Assembly: GCA_029863175.1 (NCBI GenBank)
Contig: JAOTVX010000008.1
Span: 1-64,000, forward strand
From: Betaproteobacteria bacterium
Lineage (GTDB): Bacteria > Pseudomonadota > Gammaproteobacteria > Burkholderiales > SG8-41
Direction of reading: 5' to 3'
DNA length: 64,000 nt
In this document: piece after piece, positions 29,233-38,953 of the stretch
How the letters are laid out: each line of letters begins with the position of its first letter
How positions within the stretch are numbered: position 1 is the first letter of the stretch
Position numbers and translations under genes: made by a program
Notes under the pieces: model-generated
The model's input: the letters and a program-made list of their open reading frames with translations, nothing else
What the model was told of the DNA's origin: nothing
Database searches by the model: none

Positions 29233-30176
29233 GCCCGGACCTCCTTAGGCGGATTGCGGCGCGACTCGCGCACAGCGAAAGGCACGCAACGCAGGTCCCA
29301 AATGAGGCCGAGTGCGGCGAGCAGGCGCAGCCCGTAATAGCTCAGGTCGACTTCCCACCAGTAGAAGCCCTGGCGCGCAGCACCGGGGAAGTGGTGGTGG
29401 TTGTTATGCCAGCCCTCGCCGAACGTGAGCAGAGCAAGCCAGAGATTGTTGCGGGAGTCGTCGCGAGTTGCGTAGCGCCGCGCGCCGAACCGGTGCGCGA
29501 ACGAATTAATGGTGAAGGTGGCGTGGTGGAGCGCGACTGTGGAGATGCAAAAGCCCCAAACGACGAGCTGGGCGCCACTCGTGCCGAGCTCGGGTGCCGC
29601 CTGCTCGAGCCAGGCGCCGAGGCCGTAGAGCGCCGCGGCGAGCAGCGCCGGCACCGCCACGTCGAACCGGTCGAGCCAGCGCAACTCCGGATAGCGCGCG
29701 AGATCCGGCACGAGGTCGAGCCGCGCTGCGAAGTTCTCGCGCGCCAGGAACCACCCGAGGTGACTCCAGAGAAATCCGTGCACGTGAGGGGAGTGGCTGT
29801 CGTCAGGGCGATCCGAATGCAAGTGGTGATGACGATGGTGCGAAGCCCACCACAGCGGCCCGCGCTGCACCGCCGACGCCGCGAGGAGCGCGAAGGCGAA
29901 CTGTGCCGCGCGCGAGGTGCGGAAGGCGCGATGCGAGAAGTAGCGGTGGTAGAACGCAGTCACCGCGAACATGCGTAGCAGGAATAGCGCCGCGGCGACG
30001 CCCACCGCGATGGTGCTCGCGCCGACCCAGAGCGCGCCGAGGCAGCCCGCGTGCAGCAGGACGAAGGGCACCACCCGCGGCCAGTCGATGCGGCGCTCGT
30101 CGCCAGTGCCAGCCAGCGTTTCCGCCGCGCCGCTGTCCACCCAGCGCCGCAGCGCGGTGGCGATGCGGGAGGGCAT
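29229..30176 (-). CDS. Acyl-CoA/phospholipid delta-9-type desaturase
   Basis: 315 residues. An integral-membrane di-iron desaturase with the three histidine boxes HRYFSH (box 1), HHRHHH (box 2) and HNNHHH (box 3), and about four membrane helices (for example VVPFVLLHAGCLGALWVG and LLAAALYGLGAWLE). It introduces cis double bonds, providing the substrate for Cfa-type methylation. ATG 30176 overlaps the lipocalin stop (TGATG); a GTG 3 nt earlier is possible. The 3' end overlaps the FAD oxidoreductase start (ATGA). Confidence 0.92.
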   Translation of the reverse strand: MPSRIATALRRWVDSGAAETLAGTGDERRIDWPRVVPFVLLHAGCLGALWVGASTIAVGVAAALFLLRMFAVTAFYHRYFSHRAFRTSRAAQFAFALLAASAVQRGPLWWASHHRHHHLHSDRPDDSHSPHVHGFLWSHLGWFLARENFAARLDLVPDLARYPELRWLDRFDVAVPALLAAALYGLGAWLEQAAPELGTSGAQLVVWGFCISTVALHHATFTINSFAHRFGARRYATRDDSRNNLWLALLTFGEGWHNNHHHFPGAARQGFYWWEVDLSYYGLRLLAALGLIWDLRCVPFAVRESRRNPPKEVRA

Positions 30177-30730
30177 CACAGCGCACCTCCGGCTTTTGCG
30201 GGGCGCCCGTCCCAGCGCTGTGGCACCTTGCGGATGCGCGACACATCGTAGCCCTGGCCCGCCAGGAACTGCAGGATGCGCTGGTAATCGGTCTCGGGCA
30301 TTTGCGGCGTGCGCGCCATGATCCAGACGTAGTCTCGCTTTTCGCGGCCGATAACCGCCTGGGTGTAGTCCGGATTCAGGTATGCGATCCGGTAGTCGGC
30401 CTTCACCGGCCAGATGAACTGCATACCCCAGACCGCATTCGAGGTGCCGTCCTGCACAAATCCGCGAGGGGTGTAGCGCCTGGACTCGCCGTCGAAGCCG
30501 CCCGCGCGGAACGTGAACGTGGTCTCGATCGTGCCGTCGGCAGCGAGTCGGTAGGACTCGACCGCGTTATGTGCGCCATCCTCGATGAAGGTCGGAATGT
30601 TCGCGATCACAAACCAGTCGCCCATGAAGCGTGCGAGATCCACGCTCGGCGCGAGGGCGAGCGGCGGATGCTGCACGCTCTGGCAGCCCGCAAGGAGCAA
30701 CACGGCGACGAACACGGCGCGAGGGGTCAC
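30176..30730 (-). CDS. blc: Lipocalin lipoprotein, Blc-like
   Basis: 184 residues, GTG start. The lipoprotein signal peptide ends LLAGC (Cys16). The lipocalin signature follows: VDLARFMGDWFVIANIPTFIE, then YRLAADGTIETTFTF, YRIAYLNPDYTQAVIGREKRDYVWIMAR. Blc-type lipocalins sit in the outer membrane and bind fatty acids or lysophospholipids, fitting membrane-lipid turnover in this operon. Confidence 0.9.
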   Translation of the reverse strand: MTPRAVFVAVLLLAGCQSVQHPPLALAPSVDLARFMGDWFVIANIPTFIEDGAHNAVESYRLAADGTIETTFTFRAGGFDGESRRYTPRGFVQDGTSNAVWGMQFIWPVKADYRIAYLNPDYTQAVIGREKRDYVWIMARTPQMPETDYQRILQFLAGQGYDVSRIRKVPQRWDGRPAKAGGAL

Positions 30731-30743
30731 GGCAGGCTGCGCT

Positions 30744-31367
30744 TCACATCAGTTCATAGCGCAGCCGCCGCCCGCCTTTGGCCGGCGATTCCAGTGCGAC
30801 CCACTCGCCGCCGGCGTACCACAGATCGATGGTCAGCTGTGGCGCGCTCAAGCGGTGACGCTGCGCAGTGAGCGGCTGGCCGCGCACTTTGATCGTTTCC
30901 TCGCCCTGCGGCGCGACCGTCACCGGCAGCAGCTCGCCCGTCTGGCTGTTCAACAGGCGGTGCGCGTTAAGGATCTGCGGGTTCCAGTATGCAAAGCTCA
31001 TGACGCAGCCTTCGTGCTCGTCGCGCCTTTCGAATCGCTCGACCGTGAGGCGGTTCCCGCGCACAGCTGCGCTCACCGATTGGCTCTCGCCGTTGGTTTC
31101 CGTGCGTGAGACGAGCGACTGCAGGCAATTGCCGTTCCAGCGCTCGATCGCTTCATGGACGTAGCTGTAGACGCTGACGAACAGCACGCGCACATCGAAC
31201 CGCGCCTCGCTGCGCAGCTCGCGCTCCTCGCGGGCGCTGCGCAGGGTGAATTGATGGCGCCCGATTTCACGGTCGTCGAGCAGCACGCGGAATTTCCAGG
31301 TGTTCAGCTCGGCGTGCGCGGCGGCCATGCCATTGACGAGCAGGAATGCGGCGAGCAGCGATCGCAT
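30744..31367 (-). CDS. DUF6134-like exported protein
   Basis: 207 residues. The signal peptide is about residues 1-20 (AAAHA). A beta-rich domain follows, containing WKFRVLLDDREIGRHQFTLR, YSYVHEAIERWNGNCLQSL and a CVMSFAYWNPQIL segment. The family, as I recognise it, is DUF6134 and is of unknown function. It may bind a lipid or act as a chaperone for the adjacent lipocalin system, but that is speculation. It overlaps the DUF1295 stop by one base (TGATG). Confidence 0.7.
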   Translation of the reverse strand: MRSLLAAFLLVNGMAAAHAELNTWKFRVLLDDREIGRHQFTLRSAREERELRSEARFDVRVLFVSVYSYVHEAIERWNGNCLQSLVSRTETNGESQSVSAAVRGNRLTVERFERRDEHEGCVMSFAYWNPQILNAHRLLNSQTGELLPVTVAPQGEETIKVRGQPLTAQRHRLSAPQLTIDLWYAGGEWVALESPAKGGRRLRYELM

Positions 31368-32143
31368 CAGGCTTGCCTCGGCGGTCCGGGGAAGAACGCG
31401 TTGGTGCGCGACACGTAGTCGCGGTACGCGGGGCGCCGCTCGCCGATGTCCTTCTCGAGGAGCGTGACGCCCGAGACCTTGAGCAGCAGCACCGTCATGA
31501 GAAGCGGCGAGAACACCGTCCACCACGCTTCCGCGCCGAGCGCGATTCCGTAAAGACCCCACCAGACGCAAAATTCGCCGAAGTAATTGGGGTGCCGGGT
31601 ATAGCGCCACAGGCCGCGGTCCATGACGCGGCCGGCATTCGCGGGTTCGGCCTTGAAGCGCGCGAGCTGCGCGTCGGCGAGCGTTTCGAAGATGATGCCG
31701 AATAGCGCGAGCCCGGCGCCAAGAACATCGGGCGCACCGATGGCAGACCCGGAGCCGATCGCGGCGGCGAGCGGCGCCGATATCAGCCAGGCGAGCACCG
31801 CCTGAAGGCCGAAGACGAGGTACACGCTCTTCCAGGCGAAACCGGGGTCGTTGCGCTCCCGGATGGCACGGTAGCGGTGGTCCTCCGGCGCGTTCCAGTT
31901 GCGCGCGGCGAGGTAGACCGAAAGGCGCAGCGCCCAGCCGCTAACGAGTAGCAGCACCAAGAGTGCGCGTGCTTCCAGCACGGAACTTGCGGCCGCGTAC
32001 ACCGCCGCGCCTGCCAAAAAGAAGACTGACCAGAAAATGTCCACGATCCCGGCGTTGCGGCGCGCGGTCGCGATGGCCCAGACGACGAGCGCCATTCCGA
32101 GGAGGGCGGGCAGGGCAGTCAACCAAAGCGTGATTGTGGTCAT
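31367..32143 (-). CDS. DUF1295 membrane protein (steroid 5-alpha reductase-like)
   Basis: 258 residues with about six membrane segments. The C-terminal motif RGLWRYTRHPNYFGEFCVWWG is the NADPH-binding signature shared with steroid 5-alpha-reductase and ICMT-like enzymes. IFWSVFFLAGAAVY and LRLSVYLAARNW are typical of DUF1295. It is probably a membrane-bound reductase of an isoprenoid or lipid double bond; substrate unknown. Overlaps the DUF2878 stop by 4 nt. Confidence 0.88.
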   Translation of the reverse strand: MTTITLWLTALPALLGMALVVWAIATARRNAGIVDIFWSVFFLAGAAVYAAASSVLEARALLVLLLVSGWALRLSVYLAARNWNAPEDHRYRAIRERNDPGFAWKSVYLVFGLQAVLAWLISAPLAAAIGSGSAIGAPDVLGAGLALFGIIFETLADAQLARFKAEPANAGRVMDRGLWRYTRHPNYFGEFCVWWGLYGIALGAEAWWTVFSPLLMTVLLLKVSGVTLLEKDIGERRPAYRDYVSRTNAFFPGPPRQA

Positions 32144-32658
32144 GGCTGCGCGTAGCCGTCGAGACGGCGCGCGGCGCGGAGCAGCGCCGGTGTAAGAATC
32201 GCCCAGCCGATGCCGATCGCTCCGAGCGCAATCCCCGCAGCGGGGAGTTCAAGCGCACCAAGCCGAGCTCCCGCGTAGTAGGCGGCGGGACCACCGGCAG
32301 CCCCGAGAAGCGCCGCGAGCCCGAGGTGCGGACGCAGCGATCGGAGCGAGACGTTGAGCGTGGTGGCGAAAATGGCCCACAGGGCGACCATCCAGTAGGG
32401 GGCCATGTCCTCAAAGAGCACGCCGGTCTCGAACCGAACCCACCCGGCCTGCACGAGGAAGGTCTCGAATAACGCGCCAAGCACGGCCGCTGCCGCGACG
32501 AGAGCCAGCTCCAGCTTAGGTTGCGTTGCACGCGCGAGGTGCAATCCGATGATCGCAGCCGCGGCGAGCGCGCCGATCCAGGGCAGGCCGTGCGCCGCGC
32601 CAAGCACGCAGGCGAACCAGCCAATCTGGAACAGCACGAAGTTGACGAAGAGTGTCAT
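32140..32658 (-). CDS. DUF2878 membrane protein
   Basis: 172 residues with four to five membrane helices (VNFVLFQIGWFACVLGAAHG, GALAAAAIIGLHLAR, MVALWAIFATTLNVSL). FVQAGWVRFET and PYWMVALW are typical of DUF2878. Function unknown; relatives accompany DUF1295 and Cfa genes. The start at 32658 is preferred because an earlier reading runs into cfa2. Confidence 0.8.
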   Translation of the reverse strand: MTLFVNFVLFQIGWFACVLGAAHGLPWIGALAAAAIIGLHLARATQPKLELALVAAAAVLGALFETFLVQAGWVRFETGVLFEDMAPYWMVALWAIFATTLNVSLRSLRPHLGLAALLGAAGGPAAYYAGARLGALELPAAGIALGAIGIGWAILTPALLRAARRLDGYAQP

Positions 32659-32690
32659 GCGAGTGAACTGGGGTGATGTGCGGCCGGTCT

Positions 32691-33740
32691 TCAACGCGCC
32701 GGACGCTCGAACAGGTAGTGACTCACCCACCATTCCTGCCCGTCGCGGTAGCCGAACAACTCGGCGCAGGCCATGAAGAAGATGCGCCAGCGCTGCAGCC
32801 ACTGGGCGGCGTTCGCGTCCCCGTAGGTTGCCGCGAGCACCGGCAAGACCTCGGCGCGACGGGCATCCACATTCGCGAGCCATGCGTTGGCGGTTTTCTC
32901 GTAGTGCCGGCCGTCCCAGCGCCAGCGCTTCAGCAAGCGCAGCGTGTCCTGGAAGCGCAGAGCGAGTTCGTCGCTCGGCATCATGCCGCCGGAGAAAAAA
33001 TGCCGGCTCATCCAATCGGACGGGCCGGTGTCGACGAAAGCGTAGGGCGTCGAGCGATGGCAGAAGACGTGCATAAAGAAACGCCCCTCGGGGTTAAGCC
33101 AGTCGTGCACCCGCGCAAAGAGCGAGCGCCAGTTGCGCATGTGCTCGAACATCTCGACCGAAACGACGCGGTCGAAGCGCTTGTCTACGACGAAACGATT
33201 CATGTCGGCCGTGATCACCTCGATATTGCGCAGTCCGCGGCCTTCGGCCTGGCTGACGATCCAGGCGCGTTGCGAATGCGAATTCGATACCGCGGTAATA
33301 CGGCTGTTCGGGTAGCGCTCTGCCATCCAGAGCGTGAGGGAGCCCCAGCCGCATCCCAGTTCCAGGATTGCCTGTCCATCGGCAAGTTGGGCGTGTTCGC
33401 AACTTGCAGCGAGAGCCATCACCTCGGCTTTCGCGAGATTAGTCGTGCCCTGGGGCCACCATGCGCTGCTGTACTTGCGGCGCGGGCCGAGCGCTAGTGC
33501 GAAAAATTCTGCGGGCACCTCGTAGTGCTGCTCGTTGGCAAGGTGGGGCACCGGTGCGATGTCGGACGCGTCCATTGAGCGCACGAACGATTCCGCGATT
33601 AGTGCAGCCTTCTCGCAGTCGCCGGCGCCGAGTTCCTTCAACCGCTGCTCGCAGAGCCGGCGGATGCCAGTACGAATGACGGCGTCGGGGACGAGGCCCT
33701 GCTCGACCCAGTTGATCGCCAGTTGTGTGGCCTGACTCAT
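32691..33740 (-). CDS. Second Cfa-type SAM methyltransferase
   Basis: 349 residues. It lacks the N-terminal domain of the long Cfa form. The SAM loop is [35 protein letters not shown] and [16 protein letters not shown], then SHYLFERP, mark the class of Cfa-like enzymes that includes plant-type tocopherol/coclaurine N-methyltransferase relatives. Substrate uncertain, probably an unsaturated acyl chain. It is the gene directly behind the regulator, with ATGA overlap (33737-33740). Confidence 0.85.
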   Translation of the reverse strand: MSQATQLAINWVEQGLVPDAVIRTGIRRLCEQRLKELGAGDCEKAALIAESFVRSMDASDIAPVPHLANEQHYEVPAEFFALALGPRRKYSSAWWPQGTTNLAKAEVMALAASCEHAQLADGQAILELGCGWGSLTLWMAERYPNSRITAVSNSHSQRAWIVSQAEGRGLRNIEVITADMNRFVVDKRFDRVVSVEMFEHMRNWRSLFARVHDWLNPEGRFFMHVFCHRSTPYAFVDTGPSDWMSRHFFSGGMMPSDELALRFQDTLRLLKRWRWDGRHYEKTANAWLANVDARRAEVLPVLAATYGDANAAQWLQRWRIFFMACAELFGYRDGQEWWVSHYLFERPAR

Positions 33741-34648
33741 GATTGGAACCCCTTGGTATTAAGATTGGCCACGATAAGGCGCACGCCGTCTTCGAGCTCG
33801 ACGCCGAGGGCGGTGGCGCCCGCGGCCGCGACTGCCTGCCGGTGGCGCGTAGCGGTACCACCGCCCACAAATACGGGCACGCCAGCCTGCCGCACGAGCT
33901 TGGGCAGGGCGCGCTCAAGCAGCCCGGGCTCTGGATCGACGGACGAGGAGATAACGATCGCGTCGCTGCCCGATCGCCGCTGCGCAATGGCGACTTCCTC
34001 CAGCGGGGTATCCGCCCCGAGCAGCACCGTACGCAGCCCGGCGTTGTGGGCTTCGAGTGCAAACAAAAGCAGCCCAATCTCGTGCTGCTCGCCGGGCGCG
34101 CAGGCGGCGACGAGCCGCGGCCCGCCGGCATAACGCATGCGGTGCTGAAGGCGCGCCCCTAACTTGCTGCGCAGATACGTGGCGAAGAAGTGCTCCTCGG
34201 CGACGCTCCCGGAAATGCGGTTCCAGCGCTCACCGAGATGTAGAAGCAACGGTAGGACAAGTTCTCTGGTAATGCGATCGATCGAGTGCACCGAAAGTGC
34301 CTCGTCGTAGACCCGGTCGAGCTCCAGCTCGTCGAAGCGCGCGATTGCCGCCGCCATACGGTCAAGGTATTCGCGCCACGGGCCGCGGACCCGGGTCCTC
34401 TGGCGCGTCTTCGGCTCAGCGTCGAGCACCTCGCGCACCTGGCTGATCGGCACGCCCCGTTCGGCGAGCGCGAGCACGCGGCGGATCAGCTCGACATGCT
34501 CGTGCGTGAAGAGGCGATGCCCCTTGGCCGTGCGCAAGGGGCGAATGAATCCGTAGCGACGCTCCCAGGCGCGCAACGTGATGGCATTGACCCCGGTCAG
34601 GGAGGCGATGGTGCGGATGGGGATCTGTTCTGCGTCAGCGCTCGGCAT
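33737..34648 (-). CDS. MerR-type regulator with B12-binding domain (LitR/CarH-like)
   Basis: 303 residues. The MerR helix-turn-helix is at ~10-78 ([22 protein letters not shown]). A helical cap with the Wx9EH motif follows (Trp142, Glu152-His153), then a cobalamin-binding Rossmann domain with PGEQHEIG (His189, lower Co ligand in CarH). These are the marks of light-sensing adenosylcobalamin repressors: in the dark they hold DNA as tetramers, and light releases them. The residue after Trp142 is Asn143, where Thermus CarH has His132, the upper ligand of the light-exposed state. It heads the lipid operon and is divergent from phrB. Confidence 0.88.
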   Translation of the reverse strand: MPSADAEQIPIRTIASLTGVNAITLRAWERRYGFIRPLRTAKGHRLFTHEHVELIRRVLALAERGVPISQVREVLDAEPKTRQRTRVRGPWREYLDRMAAAIARFDELELDRVYDEALSVHSIDRITRELVLPLLLHLGERWNRISGSVAEEHFFATYLRSKLGARLQHRMRYAGGPRLVAACAPGEQHEIGLLLFALEAHNAGLRTVLLGADTPLEEVAIAQRRSGSDAIVISSSVDPEPGLLERALPKLVRQAGVPVFVGGGTATRHRQAVAAAGATALGVELEDGVRLIVANLNTKGFQS

Positions 34649-34660
34649 GACGTTGTACCT

Positions 34661-34760
34661 AGTTCTTTAAAAACCTATACAGATATTATACAATACTGAT
34701 ATCAGAGTCAAGAATATGTATAACTATAACTTGTACAAAACATATACGATCGACTGGCTG
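34661..34760. promoter_or_regulatory. AT-rich bidirectional control region, candidate LitR/CarH operators
   Basis: A sharply AT-rich block between the regulator and phrB in otherwise GC-rich DNA. It has repeated tatac/gtata elements: ctataca near 34675, ttatacaa near 34688, tgtataac near 34717, ttgtacaaaacatatac near 34731. Such palindromic and direct elements are what a MerR/CarH-type repressor could bind to shut both promoters in the dark. Exact -10/-35 boxes are not assigned. Confidence 0.5.
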
Positions 34761-34776
34761 AAGAAGGGCGGCGTGC

Positions 34777-36207
34777 ATGTCGGGCGCTGAACAGGCCGGC
34801 CCGGGCGCGCTGGTCTGGTTCCGCCGCGACCTGCGGGACTATGACCATGCGGCGCTGCACGCTGCGCTCGAGGCCCATCGCGCGGTTCATTGCGCTTTCG
34901 TGTTCGATACCGAGATCCTCGACGCGCTTGGCTCGAGTGCCGACCGGCGTGTGACTTTCATCTGGGAAAGCGTTCGCGAGCTCAAAGCGTCTCTCGAGGC
35001 GCGGGGCGGAGGATTGCACGTGTTGCACGGGCGCGCGCGTGACGCGATCCCGCGCCTTGCGCGCAGTCTCGGCGTGGTCGCCGTGTACGCCAACCGCGAC
35101 TACGAGCCGCTGGCGATTGCGCGCGACGCGGAGGTCGCGGAGCGGCTGCGCGAGGCCGGGATCGACTTCCGCACGCGCAAGGATCAGGCGATCTTCGAAC
35201 TCGACGAGGTGCGCACCCGCTCGGGCGATGCCTTCTCGGTGTTCACGCCGTACAAGAGGGCGTGGCTCGCGAAGCTTGAGCCGCGGCATTTCGCGCCGCT
35301 CGAAATCGAGCGGTTGGCCCTGCGCCTGGCGCCGGCTCGTGCGGAACCCATGCCGGCACTTGAGGCGCTGCGCTTCGAGCAAGCCGAGCCTCCGCTGCCG
35401 GCTGGAATGTCCGGCGGAGCGCGACTCTGGAAGGCGTTCCGCAAACGCCTCGCCCGTTACGCCGCGCGGCGCGATTTTCCGGCGCTGGCAGGGACTTCGC
35501 GACTCTCCGTGCACCTGCGCTTCGGTACCGTCTCAATCCGTGAACTGGTGCGTCACGCGCGTGCGCGCCACAGCGCAGGCGCGGAAACATGGCTCTCCGA
35601 GCTGATCTGGCGCGAGTTCTACTTCGCCATCCTCGCCGCGCGCCCGGACGTGGTCGATCATGCGTTCCGGCGCGCTTACGATGATTTGCAGTGGGAGAAT
35701 GACGAGGCGGGGTTTCGCGCCTGGTGCGAAGGGCGCACCGGCTATCCGCTCGTCGATGCGGCGATGCGGGAACTGAACGCGACGGGCGCGATGCATAATA
35801 GGCTGCGCATGGTGACCGCGTCGTTTCTGGTGAAGGATCTGGGGGTCGACTGGCGTCGCGGGGAGCGCTACTTTGCCAATAAGCTGCTCGATTATGATCT
35901 TGCCGCGAACAACGGTGGCTGGCAGTGGTGCGCCTCAACCGGCTGCGATGCGCAGCCCTGGTTCCGGATCTTCAATCCAGTGACGCAGTCTCGGCGCTTT
36001 GATCCCGAGGGCGCGTACATCCGGCGCTGGGTACCGGAACTCGCGCGCGTGCCGGACAAGCTCGTTCACGCGCCATGGGAGATGGCACCGCTCGAGCAGC
36101 AGGCGGCCGGATGCGCGATCGGCGGCGACTACCCGGCGCCGGTCGTGCGCCATGAGGAAGCCCGGCAGCGCACCCTCGCGCGCTACGGGGCGGTGAAGGC
36201 GCGATGA
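34777..36207 (+). CDS. phrB: Deoxyribodipyrimidine photolyase (CPD class I)
   Basis: 476 residues. Light-driven repair of cyclobutane pyrimidine dimers. The N-terminal antenna domain opens ALVWFRRDLRDYDHAAL. The FAD domain has LSVHLRFGTVSIREL, WLSELIWREFYF, RTGYPLVDAAMRELNATG, MHNRLRMVTASFLVKDL and NNGGWQWCASTGCDAQPWFRIFNP, which are class I signatures, including the electron-transfer tryptophans. It is divergent from the B12-type regulator, so light induction is likely. ATGA overlap with tspO. Confidence 0.95.
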   Translation: MSGAEQAGPGALVWFRRDLRDYDHAALHAALEAHRAVHCAFVFDTEILDALGSSADRRVTFIWESVRELKASLEARGGGLHVLHGRARDAIPRLARSLGVVAVYANRDYEPLAIARDAEVAERLREAGIDFRTRKDQAIFELDEVRTRSGDAFSVFTPYKRAWLAKLEPRHFAPLEIERLALRLAPARAEPMPALEALRFEQAEPPLPAGMSGGARLWKAFRKRLARYAARRDFPALAGTSRLSVHLRFGTVSIRELVRHARARHSAGAETWLSELIWREFYFAILAARPDVVDHAFRRAYDDLQWENDEAGFRAWCEGRTGYPLVDAAMRELNATGAMHNRLRMVTASFLVKDLGVDWRRGERYFANKLLDYDLAANNGGWQWCASTGCDAQPWFRIFNPVTQSRRFDPEGAYIRRWVPELARVPDKLVHAPWEMAPLEQQAAGCAIGGDYPAPVVRHEEARQRTLARYGAVKAR

Positions 36208-36698
36208 GCAACAACAGGATTCGAACGCGCGTTGGCGATCTGCTTGGCTTGGGCGCGTTCGTGGCGCTTTGCCTGGCCATCTCGGCGATCGGCGGCTGGG
36301 TCACGGCGGACAGTGTCGGCACCTGGTATCGGACGCTGCAGAAGCCGGTTTTCAATCCGCCCGACTGGGTGTTCGCCCCGGTCTGGACCTTGCTGTATCT
36401 CATGATTGCACTGGCGGGCTGGCGCGTCTGGCGGAGGTGCGGCCTTGCGGGCGCCCGCGCCGGGATGGCGGCATACGCGGCACAACTCGCGCTCAACCTC
36501 GCGTGGTCGTTTCTATTTTTCGGCGGCCGCATGATCGGAATCGCGCTGGTCGAGATCGTTCTCTTGCTTGCCGCGATCGCGGTCAACGCCGTGCTATTCT
36601 GGCGCATCGATCGGTTGGCGGGATGGTTGCTTGCGCCTTATGCCGCGTGGGTCGCGTTCGCTTGCATGCTCAACTTCGCGTTATGGAGGCTCAACTGA
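36204..36698 (+). CDS. tspO: TspO/MBR family protein
   Basis: 164 residues, five membrane helices. Family motifs: WYRTLQKPVFNPPDWVFAPVWTLLYLMIALAGW, then LALNLAWSFLFFGGRMIG and a final ACMLNFALWRLN. TspO binds porphyrins and in bacteria is tied to light, oxygen and tetrapyrrole stress. Overlap with phrB by 4 nt implies one light-controlled transcript. It is the last gene of the island before the right attachment repeat. Confidence 0.93.
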   Translation: MSNNRIRTRVGDLLGLGAFVALCLAISAIGGWVTADSVGTWYRTLQKPVFNPPDWVFAPVWTLLYLMIALAGWRVWRRCGLAGARAGMAAYAAQLALNLAWSFLFFGGRMIGIALVEIVLLLAAIAVNAVLFWRIDRLAGWLLAPYAAWVAFACMLNFALWRLN

Positions 36699-36833
36699 AG
36701 CGGCGCCGCAACCTGCGGGCGCTCCACTTCGTCGTTGGCGCTCGGTCCCGAAGGGTTACTCTTGTCGGATCCCCCGATTGTCATCGATAGCAGGCGATAG
36801 ATCCTGAATGCTAATTCGGGGTATCCGATGCAG

Positions 36834-37851
<1,018 letters not shown>

Positions 37852-38072
37852 TAATAAATTTATAAACATGATGATATATGTTTAATTTAAAGTATTATAT
37901 AAATATTGGTTTCGCGCGGAAAACGGTTCTGCAGGCCCAATAAGTGGCATTTATCACAAACCACGTCCCTATACCTAGGGGCTTTAAACCAAATCATTGT
38001 GCATCGCGCCAATATCCGCTAGATTGTGCACCGCAACCACTCCTCGTGTGGTATTTCGGAGAAAGGCGGCGA

Positions 38073-38813
38073 ATGAGGCTACGAGACAAGGTAGCGGTGA
38101 TCACGGGCGCTGGCAGGGGCATTGGGCAGGCGACCGCCCTCAAGTTTGGCCGGGAGGGCGCGAAGGTCGCGGTCTGCGACATCAACGCGGACCTGGCACA
38201 GGAAGCCGCTGGCCTGGTGGTCGCGGCGGGCGGCGATGCCGCCGGCTTCGCGGTCGACGTTCGCGACAAGGCCAGTATTTCCCATATGGTGGAGTCGGTT
38301 GTCACGCGTTACGGGAGGATCGACTGCCTGGTGAATAACGCGGGCATCGTCCAGGACAGCACCCTCAAGAACATGACCGACGAGCAGTTCGACTCGGTGA
38401 TCGACATCAATCTCAAGGGCGTCTACAACTGCACCCGGGTGGTGGTGGATGTCATGCTCAAGCAAAACTCGGGCGTGATCCTCAACACGTCCTCGATCGT
38501 CGGCATCTATGGCAACTTCGGCCAGACCAATTACGCCGCCAGCAAGTTCGGTGTCATCGGCATGGTGAAGACCTGGGCGCGCGAACTCGGGCGCAAGGGA
38601 ATTCGCGCCAACGCGGTTTGCCCGGGATTTGTTTCCACGCCCATCCTCGGAAAGATTCCGGAGAAGGTGCTGCAGGCTCTCGAAGACCGGGTGCCGCTGG
38701 GCCGTCTGGCGCGTCCCGAGGAGATTGCCAACACCTTCGCCTTCCTCGCGTCGGACGAGGCGAGCTACATCAACGGCGCGGTGATCGAGGTCAGCGGAGG
38801 ATTGACGCTCTGA
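38073..38813 (+). CDS. SDR oxidoreductase, FabG-like
   Basis: 246 residues. A classical short-chain dehydrogenase: cofactor loop VITGAGRGIGQATA (Gly-rich), Asp in VCDIN (NAD(H) or weak NADP preference), NNAG, catalytic Ser in LNTSSIVGIYG, YAASK (Tyr-Lys) and NAVCPGFVSTPI. Likely a 3-oxoacyl-ACP or 3-hydroxyacyl reductase. A ggagaaagg site precedes the ATG. The 220 nt upstream include an AT-rich block (37850-37910) with no recognised feature. Confidence 0.85.
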   Translation: MRLRDKVAVITGAGRGIGQATALKFGREGAKVAVCDINADLAQEAAGLVVAAGGDAAGFAVDVRDKASISHMVESVVTRYGRIDCLVNNAGIVQDSTLKNMTDEQFDSVIDINLKGVYNCTRVVVDVMLKQNSGVILNTSSIVGIYGNFGQTNYAASKFGVIGMVKTWARELGRKGIRANAVCPGFVSTPILGKIPEKVLQALEDRVPLGRLARPEEIANTFAFLASDEASYINGAVIEVSGGLTL

Positions 38814-38919
38814 TGCGCGTCAATCCTTAACAAAGACAAGTGACTTCACGCGAAAATCCGTGCCGGCTCACGATTCACCGTTCACGAAACATGAGTTCGA
38901 GCAACCTGTCGTTTGCTTA

Positions 38920-38953
38920 AGGAGTTTGTCGGCGGTAAGTCCGACAAACTCCT
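38920..38953. terminator. Bidirectional hairpin between convergent genes
   Basis: A perfect 13-bp stem (aggagtttgtcgg / ccgacaaactcct) with an 8-nt loop. The right arm overlaps the stop codon of the transglutaminase-like gene. Upstream (38868-38890) is an attcaccgttcacg spacer. Confidence 0.65.

Noticed and set aside
28150..29337. A 395-codon frame opposite the FAD oxidoreductase
   Set aside because: Shadow translation rich in Arg and Ala; the minus-strand genes form an overlapping operon.
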